64,000 nucleotides of DNA, taken from positions 2,129,001-2,193,000 of the forward strand of contig NZ_CCXR01000001.1 in NCBI RefSeq assembly GCF_000821085.1. The letters run 5' to 3'. Under the pieces are notes generated by a model, which had not been told where the DNA came from, did not search any database, and saw nothing but the letters and a program-made list of their open reading frames with translations. Positions 34,645 to 43,188 of the stretch are shown here, one piece after another (positions within the stretch are counted from its first letter, which is position 1; every line of letters starts with the position of its first letter). Origin of the DNA: Bacillus sp. B-jedd (GTDB taxonomy: Bacteria; Bacillota; Bacilli; Bacillales; Cytobacillaceae). Made by a program: the position numbers and the translations under genes.

Positions 34645-36126
34645 ATGGTAGTCGGGGAAATGGTGAACCAGGTGGATTTCGTCGTTATCGGCGGCGGGCC
34701 GGGCGGTTACCACGCCGCGATAAGTGCAGCGCAGCTCGGTCGGGAAGTAGTTTTGATCGAAAAGGAAGAGATGGGCGGAATTTGCCTGAATAAAGGCTGT
34801 ATCCCTTCGAAAGTATTGACAGCCGCTTCAGCGAAACTGGAGAACTGTAGAAAAAGTTCGATGTTCGGGATTGAAACAGGGCCCGCCGGCATAAATTTTG
34901 AAAGCTTAAAGGAATACCAAAGAAAAACGGTTGCCAATTTGAAGGCAGGGGTCGAGGCGCTTTGCAAAGCCAATCAAGTCAAAATTATTAAAGGCAATGC
35001 CTTTTTCCTTAGTGATTCAAGGGTTGGGGTCGAGGACGGCGACAAATATGAACTTTATGAGTTCCGCGATGCTGTTATTGCCGCGGGAGCGCGGCCAGGG
35101 AAACTAAACGGCATCCAGGCTGGAGGAAAGGTTAATAACGAATGGGAAATTTCCTTTCTCGATGAAATACCCGAGCATTTGGCGATTTTCGGTTCCTCGG
35201 TGATTCATCTGGAAATTGCGATGGCCTTCCGCGCGTTTGGGGCTGAAGTAACCTTGATGCTGCCTGGAGAGCAGTTGCCATTTGATTCATCCGTGTCAAA
35301 AGAACTTTCAAGGATATTCAAAAAAGAAAAAATTAAATTGCTCAAAAATTGCCGGATAGAGGAAATCAGCGAGGAGAAGGACAGCATCCAAATGATCGTA
35401 AACACCGATTCGAAAGAAACCGCGATCGAGGCGACCCACTTTTTTATAGAATCCGGGATGCGTCCTAATAGTGACAGTCTTGGCTGTTCGCGGATCGGCA
35501 TCGAGATGGATAAGGATGGGTTTATAAAAGTCGATGAACAATGCCGCACATCCGTAAATGGAATTTATGCTATCGGTGACATAACCGGGGGGCCTTATCT
35601 TGCAGCAAAAGCCATTAGGCAGGGTAAGGTTGCAGCAGAAACGGCCTGCGGGCAGAGTTCCGTTGCTGATTTTCGGTTTCTGCCATCCTATGCTTTTACA
35701 AGGCCGCCAATCGCGTCGGCAGGCTTGAGCGAGGAACAGGTGGTTGACGCGGGGTTAAGCATAAAAACGAGCCAATTTCCTATGGCAGCCAATGGGTTCA
35801 GCAGTATGAACGGACATAGGGATGGGTTTGCAAAAATCATTTCAGAAAAAGAGACTGACGTCGTCCTCGGCATACATATCATCGGGGAAGGCGCGCATGA
35901 GTTGATTCAAGGAGGAATTCTGGGGCTTGAAATGGGCGCCAGGGAAGAGGACTTCATCTTTCCAGCCTATCCGCATCCAGGGCTGGGGGAGGCACTGCTT
36001 GAAGCCGCCGAAGGCCTGCAGGAAAAGGCTGTCCATATGAAGCCTGCCGGGAAGGAAAGACGTTTGTCAAAAGTTAGTCAATTAGCCAGTGAAGCAGTGG
36101 AACCATTCCCTGCATCATTAAAATAA
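34645..36126 (+). CDS. dihydrolipoyl dehydrogenase E3
   Basis: 493 residues: FAD motif GGGPGGYHAAISAAQLG, redox disulfide GICLNKGCIPSKV (C47/C52), second dinucleotide motif region around FGSSVIHLEIAMAF, and the C-terminal catalytic AYPHPGLGEALLEA. Longer than typical E3 (about 470), with a 30-residue C-terminal tail after the catalytic His-Glu. The second motif reads FGSSVIHLE where a typical E3 has GGGYIG(V)E, an unusual substitution. The start is 1 base after the E2 stop; ATG 34660 is an alternative. Confidence 0.85.
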   Translation: MVVGEMVNQVDFVVIGGGPGGYHAAISAAQLGREVVLIEKEEMGGICLNKGCIPSKVLTAASAKLENCRKSSMFGIETGPAGINFESLKEYQRKTVANLKAGVEALCKANQVKIIKGNAFFLSDSRVGVEDGDKYELYEFRDAVIAAGARPGKLNGIQAGGKVNNEWEISFLDEIPEHLAIFGSSVIHLEIAMAFRAFGAEVTLMLPGEQLPFDSSVSKELSRIFKKEKIKLLKNCRIEEISEEKDSIQMIVNTDSKETAIEATHFFIESGMRPNSDSLGCSRIGIEMDKDGFIKVDEQCRTSVNGIYAIGDITGGPYLAAKAIRQGKVAAETACGQSSVADFRFLPSYAFTRPPIASAGLSEEQVVDAGLSIKTSQFPMAANGFSSMNGHRDGFAKIISEKETDVVLGIHIIGEGAHELIQGGILGLEMGAREEDFIFPAYPHPGLGEALLEAAEGLQEKAVHMKPAGKERRLSKVSQLASEAVEPFPASLK

Positions 36127-36144
36127 TATTCAGGAGGGATTTTT

Positions 36145-37260
36145 ATGCAAGAGCAGTCATTAAAGGCAAATGAGTTGGTTGAGGATTTTTTCCCTGTAAG
36201 GGATGTGGATTATCTTGAGATTTATACGGGGAATGCGAAGCAGTCGGCTTATTTTTTCTGTCATGCGTTCGGGTTCAGGACGGTTGCTTATTCAGGCCTT
36301 GAGACAGGGAACCGCGAAACAGTTTCGTATGTGCTGCAGCAGCGCAATATAAGACTTGTGATTACCGGGTCGCTTGTTGAAAACAGTGAAGTTTCTTCTT
36401 TTGTCAAAAAACATGGAGATGGTGTAAAGGATGTGGCGCTTCTCGTTGATGATGTCGAACAGGCTTTTTCAGCGGCTGTGGACAGGGGAGCGATCGCATT
36501 AATGGCACCGACCGATTTCAATGATGATCATGGAAAAATAAAAAAAGCGGTTATCGGGACGTATGGCGATACAATCCATACACTTGTGGAGCGGAAGGAT
36601 TACGAGGGAGTTTTCATGCCAGGCTATGAATCTTTCACTCTGTTTAATGAAGTGCCGGATACAGGCCTGATCGGCATCGACCATGTTGTCGGCAATGTGG
36701 AAAGCATGAATGAGTGGGTTGAATATTATGAGAAGGTCATGGGCTTCAAGGAAATGAAGCACTTCTCTGATGAAGATATCTCGACCGAATATTCGGCGCT
36801 AATGTCCAAGGTTATGCATAACGGCGGCAGGATCAAGTTCCCGATCAATGAGCCTGCGGAAGGAAAGCGGAAATCACAGATTCAGGAGTATCTGGAATTT
36901 TACAACGGTCCTGGCGTCCAGCACCTTGCTATCCTGACAGAAGATATTATTTCGACGGTTTCCGCCTTGAAGGACAATGGTGTTGAATTCCTGTCGACAC
37001 CGGACACGTATTATGAGGAGCTCGCAGAACGCGTCGGGGAAATTGACGAGGAGATTTCAAAACTGCGCGAGTTGAGCATCCTTGTAGACCGGGACGATGA
37101 AGGATATCTCCTGCAGATCTTTACAAAGCCGATTGTCGACAGGCCGACGCTCTTCATTGAAGTCATCCAGCGAAAAGGTGCAAGGGGCTTTGGCGAAGGC
37201 AATTTCAAGGCACTATTTGAATCAATTGAGCGGGAACAGGCGAGGCGCGGGAACCTTTAA
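36145..37260 (+). CDS. hppD: 4-hydroxyphenylpyruvate dioxygenase
   Basis: 371 residues, two vicinal-oxygen-chelate domains. Iron ligands fall in GLIGIDHVVGNV, PGVQHLAILTED and TLFIEVIQRKG, and the substrate-side C-terminal segment GARGFGEGNFKALFESIEREQ is well conserved. It converts 4-hydroxyphenylpyruvate to homogentisate. A good GGAGGG site lies upstream, 18 bases after the E3 gene, so tyrosine and phenylalanine sections may share a transcript. Confidence 0.95.
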   Translation: MQEQSLKANELVEDFFPVRDVDYLEIYTGNAKQSAYFFCHAFGFRTVAYSGLETGNRETVSYVLQQRNIRLVITGSLVENSEVSSFVKKHGDGVKDVALLVDDVEQAFSAAVDRGAIALMAPTDFNDDHGKIKKAVIGTYGDTIHTLVERKDYEGVFMPGYESFTLFNEVPDTGLIGIDHVVGNVESMNEWVEYYEKVMGFKEMKHFSDEDISTEYSALMSKVMHNGGRIKFPINEPAEGKRKSQIQEYLEFYNGPGVQHLAILTEDIISTVSALKDNGVEFLSTPDTYYEELAERVGEIDEEISKLRELSILVDRDDEGYLLQIFTKPIVDRPTLFIEVIQRKGARGFGEGNFKALFESIEREQARRGNL

Positions 37261-37334
37261 TGGTGGAGGAGTACCGGAAATTGCATCATAGCGTTAACAA
37301 AGTTCCAATACACAGCATGAAAGAGGGAATGGGT

Positions 37335-38438
37335 ATGGCTAATATTAACGCAAGGGATGAACTGGGCTCAGTCATCCCCTATCCTCTTGGACCGCCTCCG
37401 GAAGAAATCCAAAAGGAGCAGGGATTTACAAGGATTATCAGGATGGGGGACAACGAAAACCCATATGGTTCATCTCCAAAGGCTCGGGAGGCTGCGGAAA
37501 AGGCGCTGGAAAGCTGTTCATTTTATCCTGATGGTACATATTCACACTTATTCAGTGAATTGGGCCGTTACCATGGCCTTCCAGAAGACAATTTTATAGT
37601 CGGAAATGGTTCCGATGAGATTATAAGGCTGCTGACAAGGGCGTATATCGGGAAAGGTGACGAAGCTGTCATGGCTGATTGCACGTTTCCGAGATATAAA
37701 ACGAATGTCCTGATTGAAGGCGGCCAACCGGTAGAAGTCCCGCTTTTGCATGGAGTTCACGACCTGAAGGGAATGCTCGGTAAAATATCCACCAAAACAA
37801 AAATGGTTTTCGTGTGCAATCCGAATAATCCAACGGGTACGATCGTTAAAAAAGATTACCTAAGGGAATTTTGCGAACAAGTCCCTGAACATGTCATGAT
37901 CGTTCTTGATGAAGCATATTTCGAGTATGTCGAGCAAGGGGCAATGACTGATGCAAAGGTGGTCCTTGGCCAGTATAAAAACGCTGTAATTTTAAGGACC
38001 TTTTCAAAAATACATGGACTGGCAGGCCTGCGGATCGGCTACGGAATGATGGCTCCTGAGATCGTAGGGGAGTTGAAGAAGGTCCGTGATGTCTTTAATG
38101 TGAATAGAATCGGAGCAGCGGCGGCTGCCGCTTCCCTTACTGACAAATCGTTTCTGGAAATGTCCGCGGCAAGAAACAGAATTGAAAGGGATTTTGTCTC
38201 ACGAAACCTCAGTAAAATGGGATATATTGTCCTTCCTTCTGAAGCGAATTTCGTTTTTGTCAAAATCAATGAGCCGGCGCGGCAAGCTGAAGCGGCCCTT
38301 GCGCGAAAAGGTATTTTTGTTAAAGGGATTTCCGCACCCGGATTTCCAAACGCCCTCCGTGTCGCACTTGGAACACGCGAAGAAAATGAAAGATTCCTTG
38401 AAGCAATCCGTGAATTCACTGTGGAAGGAGTGATTTAG
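37335..38438 (+). CDS. HisC-like aromatic aminotransferase
   Basis: 367-residue class I/II PLP aminotransferase with DNENPYG, CNPNNPTGT, VLDEAYFEYV and the PLP lysine in TFSKIHGLAGLRIGYG. It is of the histidinol-phosphate aminotransferase group, members of which also act on tyrosine and phenylalanine. Given the HPPD neighbour, tyrosine to 4-hydroxyphenylpyruvate is the likely reaction. ATG 37335 has GAGGGAATGGG upstream; an earlier ATG at 37260 overlaps the HPPD stop codon but would add 25 residues not usual for HisC. Confidence 0.8.
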   Translation: MANINARDELGSVIPYPLGPPPEEIQKEQGFTRIIRMGDNENPYGSSPKAREAAEKALESCSFYPDGTYSHLFSELGRYHGLPEDNFIVGNGSDEIIRLLTRAYIGKGDEAVMADCTFPRYKTNVLIEGGQPVEVPLLHGVHDLKGMLGKISTKTKMVFVCNPNNPTGTIVKKDYLREFCEQVPEHVMIVLDEAYFEYVEQGAMTDAKVVLGQYKNAVILRTFSKIHGLAGLRIGYGMMAPEIVGELKKVRDVFNVNRIGAAAAAASLTDKSFLEMSAARNRIERDFVSRNLSKMGYIVLPSEANFVFVKINEPARQAEAALARKGIFVKGISAPGFPNALRVALGTREENERFLEAIREFTVEGVI

Positions 38439-38441
38439 AGA

Positions 38442-39071
38442 ATGGACTTTACTCCTGAAACCATGCAATGGAGGGATGCTTATAAACTCCTCATCGGTTC
38501 CGTCCTGCCGCGGCCGATTGCATTCGTCTCAACGATCAATAAAGATGGGATTGCCAATGCCGCACCATTTAGTTTCTTTACAGTAATTAGCGCAGAACCG
38601 ATGCTAGTCTGTTTTTCGCCAATGAGAAGGGGTACCGACGGGTCGAAAAAAGATACTTTAATGAATATTGAAGCGACGGGCCAGTTCGTCATCAATATTG
38701 TCAGTGAAGCAATGGCGGAACAGATGAATATGTGTGCAACGGAACTACCGCCGGAAGTTGATGAACTGGAAGTTTCCGGCCTGACAAAGGAGCCTTCAGC
38801 GAAGGTGAAGCCGCCGCGTATCAAGGAATCCATGGTCCATCTTGAGTGTGAATTATTCGAGACTCACCATTATGGGGACCAGCCTGGTTCAGGGAGCCTT
38901 GTTATCGGAAAAGTCGTTCATATCCACCTCGATGACAGCCTCTATGATTCGGGGCGTATCCTTACGGATAAATTGCAACCGATTGGAAGAATGGCGGGGA
39001 ATATTTACACGAGGCCCCTCGCATCAACTTTTGAAATTAAAAGGATCGTCCGCCAAGGTGAAGTGAGATGA
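38442..39071 (+). CDS. flavin reductase-like protein
   Basis: 209 residues with an FMN-binding split-barrel domain: SVLPRPIAFVSTINKDGIANAAPFSF, then FVINIVSEAMAEQMN. Such proteins reduce FMN/FAD or bind FMN as small flavoproteins. Its place in homogentisate degradation is not explained by the known pathway. It starts 3 bases after the aminotransferase stop and overlaps the next gene by 4 bases (ATGA). Confidence 0.85.
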   Translation: MDFTPETMQWRDAYKLLIGSVLPRPIAFVSTINKDGIANAAPFSFFTVISAEPMLVCFSPMRRGTDGSKKDTLMNIEATGQFVINIVSEAMAEQMNMCATELPPEVDELEVSGLTKEPSAKVKPPRIKESMVHLECELFETHHYGDQPGSGSLVIGKVVHIHLDDSLYDSGRILTDKLQPIGRMAGNIYTRPLASTFEIKRIVRQGEVR

Positions 39072-39994
39072 AGTTCATCACTTTTCAAAAAGAGGATGGC
39101 AGGACGGGAGCAGGATGGATTTTAAATGAACAATTCGCGGTCGATATGCATGAAGCATCCGAAAAGAAATTACCAGAGACGATGCTTGGTTTTCTCCGCG
39201 ATTCATCTGACAATCTCGCATTTGCAAGATCACTGAGCCTCGACAGGTCTTCACAGGGCGTTTATCCGCTGGAAGATGTCAGACTGCTTGCCCCTTTGCC
39301 GAATCCGCTCAGTTTCAGGGATTTTTACGCATTTGAGCGCCATGTGAAAACGGCGAGAAAAAACAGGGGACTCGAAATGGTTCCGGAATGGTACGAAATG
39401 CCTGTCTTCTATTTTTCCAACCACCTTGCCATTAAAGGGCCCAATGACGTGATCGAAAGGCCGGCAGGATGTACGAAACTGGATTACGAACTCGAAATTG
39501 CCTGCGTGATTGGCAAGGAAGGAAAAAACATAAATGCAGAAAACGCGGAAGAATATATTTTCGGTTACTGCATTTTAAATGACTGGAGCGCCAGGGACTA
39601 CCAGCAAAAAGAAATGAAGGTTGGCCTGGGCCCGGCAAAAGGGAAAGATTTTGCAACATCGGTCGGACCTTGGATTTTGTCCGCTGATGAGCTTACGGGG
39701 CGGACTGCAGGCAAAGGCTGTGATTTGACCATGCGCGCCAATGTGAACGGCAAGGTGCTTTCAGAAGGGAACTTCAAGGAAATCCATTATTCCTTCGCAG
39801 AAATGATTGAACGCGCATCTGCTGGGACATCTCTTTTTCCTGGCGAGATTATAGGTTCCGGAACTGTGGGAACTGGCTGTATCCTTGAACTGGGAGAAAA
39901 GGTCCACCGTTGGCTGGAACCAGGCGACCTAGTTGAACTGGAGATAGATTCACTGGGGGTTTTAAAGAATAAGATTGCAAGTGAAAAGGGGTGA
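39068..39994 (+). CDS. fumarylacetoacetate hydrolase family protein
   Basis: 308 residues. FAH-fold metal and catalytic segments: FRDFYAFERHVKTAR, KLDYELEIACVIGKEG (acidic metal ligands) and NDWSARDYQ...GPAKGKDFATSVGPW. In this context it is the likely fumarylacetoacetase that yields fumarate and acetoacetate from the homogentisate ring-cleavage product. The ATG overlaps the flavin reductase stop codon. Confidence 0.85.
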   Translation: MKFITFQKEDGRTGAGWILNEQFAVDMHEASEKKLPETMLGFLRDSSDNLAFARSLSLDRSSQGVYPLEDVRLLAPLPNPLSFRDFYAFERHVKTARKNRGLEMVPEWYEMPVFYFSNHLAIKGPNDVIERPAGCTKLDYELEIACVIGKEGKNINAENAEEYIFGYCILNDWSARDYQQKEMKVGLGPAKGKDFATSVGPWILSADELTGRTAGKGCDLTMRANVNGKVLSEGNFKEIHYSFAEMIERASAGTSLFPGEIIGSGTVGTGCILELGEKVHRWLEPGDLVELEIDSLGVLKNKIASEKG

Positions 39995-39998
39995 GGGA

Positions 39999-41144
39999 GT
40001 GTTTTACCGGCAAATGGGGGAGATTCCCCGTAAAAGGCATACGATATTCAAAAAGTCGGACGGCTCGCTGTACCGTGAGCAGGTAATGGGAACAAAGGGT
40101 TTTTCGGGAACCCAATCAATTCTTTACCACGAACATATGCCGACGGAAGTGGCCAAAGCAGATAAAATCATACCGTTTTTGCCTGAATATGAGGATCAAG
40201 GCCCGCTCAGGCACCGGCATTTTTATACACCGGAAATTAAAAAGACCGGTGATGCCTTAAATAGCAGGGAATATTTAATGGGGAACAGTGATTTATTAAT
40301 TGGAACGGCAAACGCCGATACACCGATGGAAAGCTTCTACCGAAATGGTGACGGCGACGAAATGCTTTATATTCATTACGGCAGGGGAAAGCTTGTAACG
40401 ATGTTCGGCACCCTTTCCTACAGGCCAGGCGACTATTTGGTCATCCCAATCGGGACGATTTACCGGCTCGTTCCGGAGGAGGAGACTAAAATCCTGTTTA
40501 TCGAATCGTTCTCGCAAATTACCACCCCAAGGCGCTATCGGAATGAATATGGGCAGCTGCTTGAGCACAGCCCATTTTGCGAGCGTGACTTGAGAGGACC
40601 CGAGACTCTTGAGACTTTCTCTGAAAAAGGGGAATTTGAAGTGCTGACAAAAACGAGGGGATATTTGCACGAACATATCCTTGGCCATCACCCATTTGAT
40701 GTGGTCGGGTGGGATGGTTATTTATATCCCTGGGCGTTCAATATTGAAGATTTCGAACCAATCACAGGCAGGATTCACCAGCCTCCTCCTGTGCATCAAA
40801 CATTTGAGGGCCATAATTTCGTCGTTTGCTCTTTTGTGCCGCGCCTTTACGATTATCATCCAGAGGCCATACCAGCTCCGTATTTTCACAGCAATGTAAA
40901 CAGTGATGAAATGCTTTATTATGTGGAAGGCAATTTCATGAGCAGGAAAGGGATCAAGGAAGGATCGATCAGTCTCCACCCGAGCGGGATTCCGCATGGG
41001 CCACACCCCGGCAAGACCGAAGCCAGCATAGGCAAAAAAGAAACGCTGGAACTGGCCGTCATGATCGATACATTCCGGCCTCTCAACGTTTTTAAGAATG
41101 CAGCGGAAATAGAGGATAATAATTATATGTTTTCATGGATTTAG
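39999..41144 (+). CDS. hmgA: homogentisate 1,2-dioxygenase
   Basis: 381 residues, cupin-fold iron dioxygenase. Iron ligands and active-site histidines lie in PPPVHQTFEGHNF, HSNVNSDEMLYYVEG and LHPSGIPHGPHPGK. It opens the ring of homogentisate to maleylacetoacetate. GTG 39999 has AAGGGG 7 bases upstream; the frame also has TTG 39975, which overlaps FAH more and lacks spacing. It is the last gene of the aromatic block. Confidence 0.92.
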   Translation: MFYRQMGEIPRKRHTIFKKSDGSLYREQVMGTKGFSGTQSILYHEHMPTEVAKADKIIPFLPEYEDQGPLRHRHFYTPEIKKTGDALNSREYLMGNSDLLIGTANADTPMESFYRNGDGDEMLYIHYGRGKLVTMFGTLSYRPGDYLVIPIGTIYRLVPEEETKILFIESFSQITTPRRYRNEYGQLLEHSPFCERDLRGPETLETFSEKGEFEVLTKTRGYLHEHILGHHPFDVVGWDGYLYPWAFNIEDFEPITGRIHQPPPVHQTFEGHNFVVCSFVPRLYDYHPEAIPAPYFHSNVNSDEMLYYVEGNFMSRKGIKEGSISLHPSGIPHGPHPGKTEASIGKKETLELAVMIDTFRPLNVFKNAAEIEDNNYMFSWI

Positions 41145-41154
41145 AGAAAGAAGA

Positions 41155-41190
41155 AAGAAGGTTTCCGTAACGGGAAAACCTTCTTTTTTT
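41155..41190. terminator. terminator of the aromatic block
   Basis: GAAGGTTTCC / GGGAAAACCTTC stem followed by T8, 12 bases after hmgA. The A/G-rich left side makes it partly usable for the convergent kinase gene. Confidence 0.8.
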
Positions 41191-41253
41191 GCAAAAGCTT
41201 AGAGAATTGTAAACAAAGTTTAATGAATTGAATCTAATGCCGGGTTTTATATA

Positions 41254-42219
41254 TCAATATTTCTCAGCATCTTGCTCTAACTGTGAGATGAAAGTATCAA
41301 AGTTACTTTTATTTCTCCATATAGTACCCCATACATCATCATTTTTTAATAAAATTCCCATAAACCATATACGTCTGATGGTTACGAATTTTGCGATCTC
41401 CCTAATATTATGGTCACTGATGTTCTTTGAACTTAAATAACCATTCATGAAGGCATCCCAGCAAGAACTTTCTAAGTTGGAATAATTTTGTTTTAAATTC
41501 CACAAAAATACCGAGATATCATAGGCACGGAAACCAAAACCACTACAATCGAAGTCGAAAACTTCCAATTTTTGGTCATATACATGCATATTAAAATTAT
41601 GAAAATCGCCATGACAAAAACCGAACTCAAGATTGTCGTTTTTTTGTAAATGTATTCTTAAATCGTTGATTATTCTTTTGAAAGTATCTTCATTATCACT
41701 GCAATGATTTTTCAAAGTGGGAATAATTAAATCGGCCGGTTCATCTAACAGGTGGGTAAGGTCCAGTTCAAAACTTCTTGGATTTTGCGATGTGAAAGCA
41801 TCCATTGCATTATGAAGATTCCCTAAAGCTTTTCCTATTATATTGCAATTTTCTTCATTTATTTCTGGTCTATCCCCTTTTGTGAAAGAAAATAAAACCC
41901 CATACCTAGTGCCCTCTGGTGCAGGAATTTCAGATAGCCAATGCCCATCTCTTCTTTTTAATGGTATTGAAACAGAGACACCATAACATGAGGCATAATT
42001 TATAGCATCCAGTTCAAATAAAATATCTGATTTCTTCCTCCAATCCTTTCTATATACACGAAAAATATACTTTTTTTTATCTGTAACAACTAAATAGGTA
42101 TCGTTTAATCCCCTTGTTAAAAATGAACAATTTAATATTTTTCCAATATCATATGAACTTGCGATAAAGTGAATTGTGTTATTTGAAAACAGTGAATGCC
42201 TCACTTCTGCAAAATGCAT
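41254..42219 (-). CDS. APH/choline kinase-like phosphotransferase
   Basis: 321 residues. Kinase-like fold: GLNDTYLVV (glycine loop region), YIFRVYRKDW (nucleotide lysine region), catalytic FCHGDFHNFNM and metal-binding FDFDCSGFGFRAYD. The APH family phosphorylates small molecules such as aminoglycosides, homoserine or choline; the substrate cannot be told. GGGGAGGAAG lies just upstream. The gene is clearly more AT-rich than its neighbours and oriented against the aromatic block, suggesting later acquisition. Confidence 0.8.
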   Translation of the reverse strand: MHFAEVRHSLFSNNTIHFIASSYDIGKILNCSFLTRGLNDTYLVVTDKKKYIFRVYRKDWRKKSDILFELDAINYASCYGVSVSIPLKRRDGHWLSEIPAPEGTRYGVLFSFTKGDRPEINEENCNIIGKALGNLHNAMDAFTSQNPRSFELDLTHLLDEPADLIIPTLKNHCSDNEDTFKRIINDLRIHLQKNDNLEFGFCHGDFHNFNMHVYDQKLEVFDFDCSGFGFRAYDISVFLWNLKQNYSNLESSCWDAFMNGYLSSKNISDHNIREIAKFVTIRRIWFMGILLKNDDVWGTIWRNKSNFDTFISQLEQDAEKY

Positions 42220-42333
42220 TTCTTCCTCCCCAGAGGTTTTTATACTCTTTCTCTAGACTTACTGAAATTACTGACAGACATGGTTGGTTTGAAAAAGGGT
42301 TTATAAATTTTCTCTTAAAATGATATCCTGTTA

Positions 42334-43188
42334 TCAAGATTTGTTTTGCCAAATGATTGCCAAAGTGCCTTCGCCCGCGTGGACAGCTATCGTCGAGCTA
42401 ATTTCGCCAATTGATGTTTTTAGGCCGGGAAACGCTGCTTTTAACGACTTTTGCAATTCGCTTGCTTTTTCAGGAACATTCCCGTGCATAATCCACAGAT
42501 GATCAATCCGATTCTTAGCCAGTGCCTCTCCAAAAAGCTCGACAAGCCTCGCTGCCGCCTTTTTTTCAGACCTAACCTTTTCATAAAGTTCGAACGCGCC
42601 ATCAGAGTTGATGCGGATAATTGGCTTTATTTTCAGGATACTGCCTAGAAGGTACTGTGTTCCCGACATTCTGCCGCCCTTGTAAAACTGATCGAGATTT
42701 CCTAGGAGTATATAGTTTTGCGAGTTTTTAGCCTCGTCTTTTAATATGGTTGCAATTTCGGAAGCACCGAGCCCACTCTTTTGCAATTCAATCCCTTTGT
42801 CAATTAAGGCAGTAATGGCATAAGACATCGACCGAGAATCAACGGCTTCCACCTGAAAGCCAGCCATATCAGCACCAGCGATACAGCTTGAAAGGGTGCC
42901 GCTAAGTTTGGAAGAAACATGAATTGCAACCGCACTGTCGTATTTTTCTTTCAGTTTTTCAAAAAGGGAAGCGAACTTTCCCGAAGAAGGCTGGGAGGTT
43001 TTCGGGATGCTTTTTTCACCATTAATCCGATTATAAAGTTCCTTAGTATCCAGGGTGACGCCATCCTCAAAAGCTTCTTCGCCAAAAATGATTTCAAGCG
43101 GTACCACATAAACATCCTTATTCGCTTTTAGTTCCTCTGTTAAATACGCAGTGCTGTCTGTAACCCAAGCTATCTTATTTTTGCTCAT
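42334..43188 (-). CDS. DegV family fatty-acid-binding protein
   Basis: 284 residues. WVTDSTAYL at the N terminus, PKTSQPSSGKF, AIHVSSKLSGTLSS and GGRMSGTQYLLGSILKIKPII are DegV signatures. DegV/FakB proteins bind a fatty acid and present it to the kinase FakA, feeding exogenous fatty acids into phospholipids. Which FakB paralogue this is cannot be told. Confidence 0.9.
   Translation of the reverse strand: MSKNKIAWVTDSTAYLTEELKANKDVYVVPLEIIFGEEAFEDGVTLDTKELYNRINGEKSIPKTSQPSSGKFASLFEKLKEKYDSAVAIHVSSKLSGTLSSCIAGADMAGFQVEAVDSRSMSYAITALIDKGIELQKSGLGASEIATILKDEAKNSQNYILLGNLDQFYKGGRMSGTQYLLGSILKIKPIIRINSDGAFELYEKVRSEKKAAARLVELFGEALAKNRIDHLWIMHGNVPEKASELQKSLKAAFPGLKTSIGEISSTIAVHAGEGTLAIIWQNKS

Noticed and set aside
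31336..36126. Acetoin dehydrogenase operon
   Set aside because: No acoR-type regulator or acetoin genes; direct linkage to phenylalanine dehydrogenase and HPPD favours an aromatic oxoacid.
41254..42219. Prophage or genomic island around the APH-like gene
   Set aside because: Only one atypical gene; no integrase, att-like repeats or phage genes nearby.
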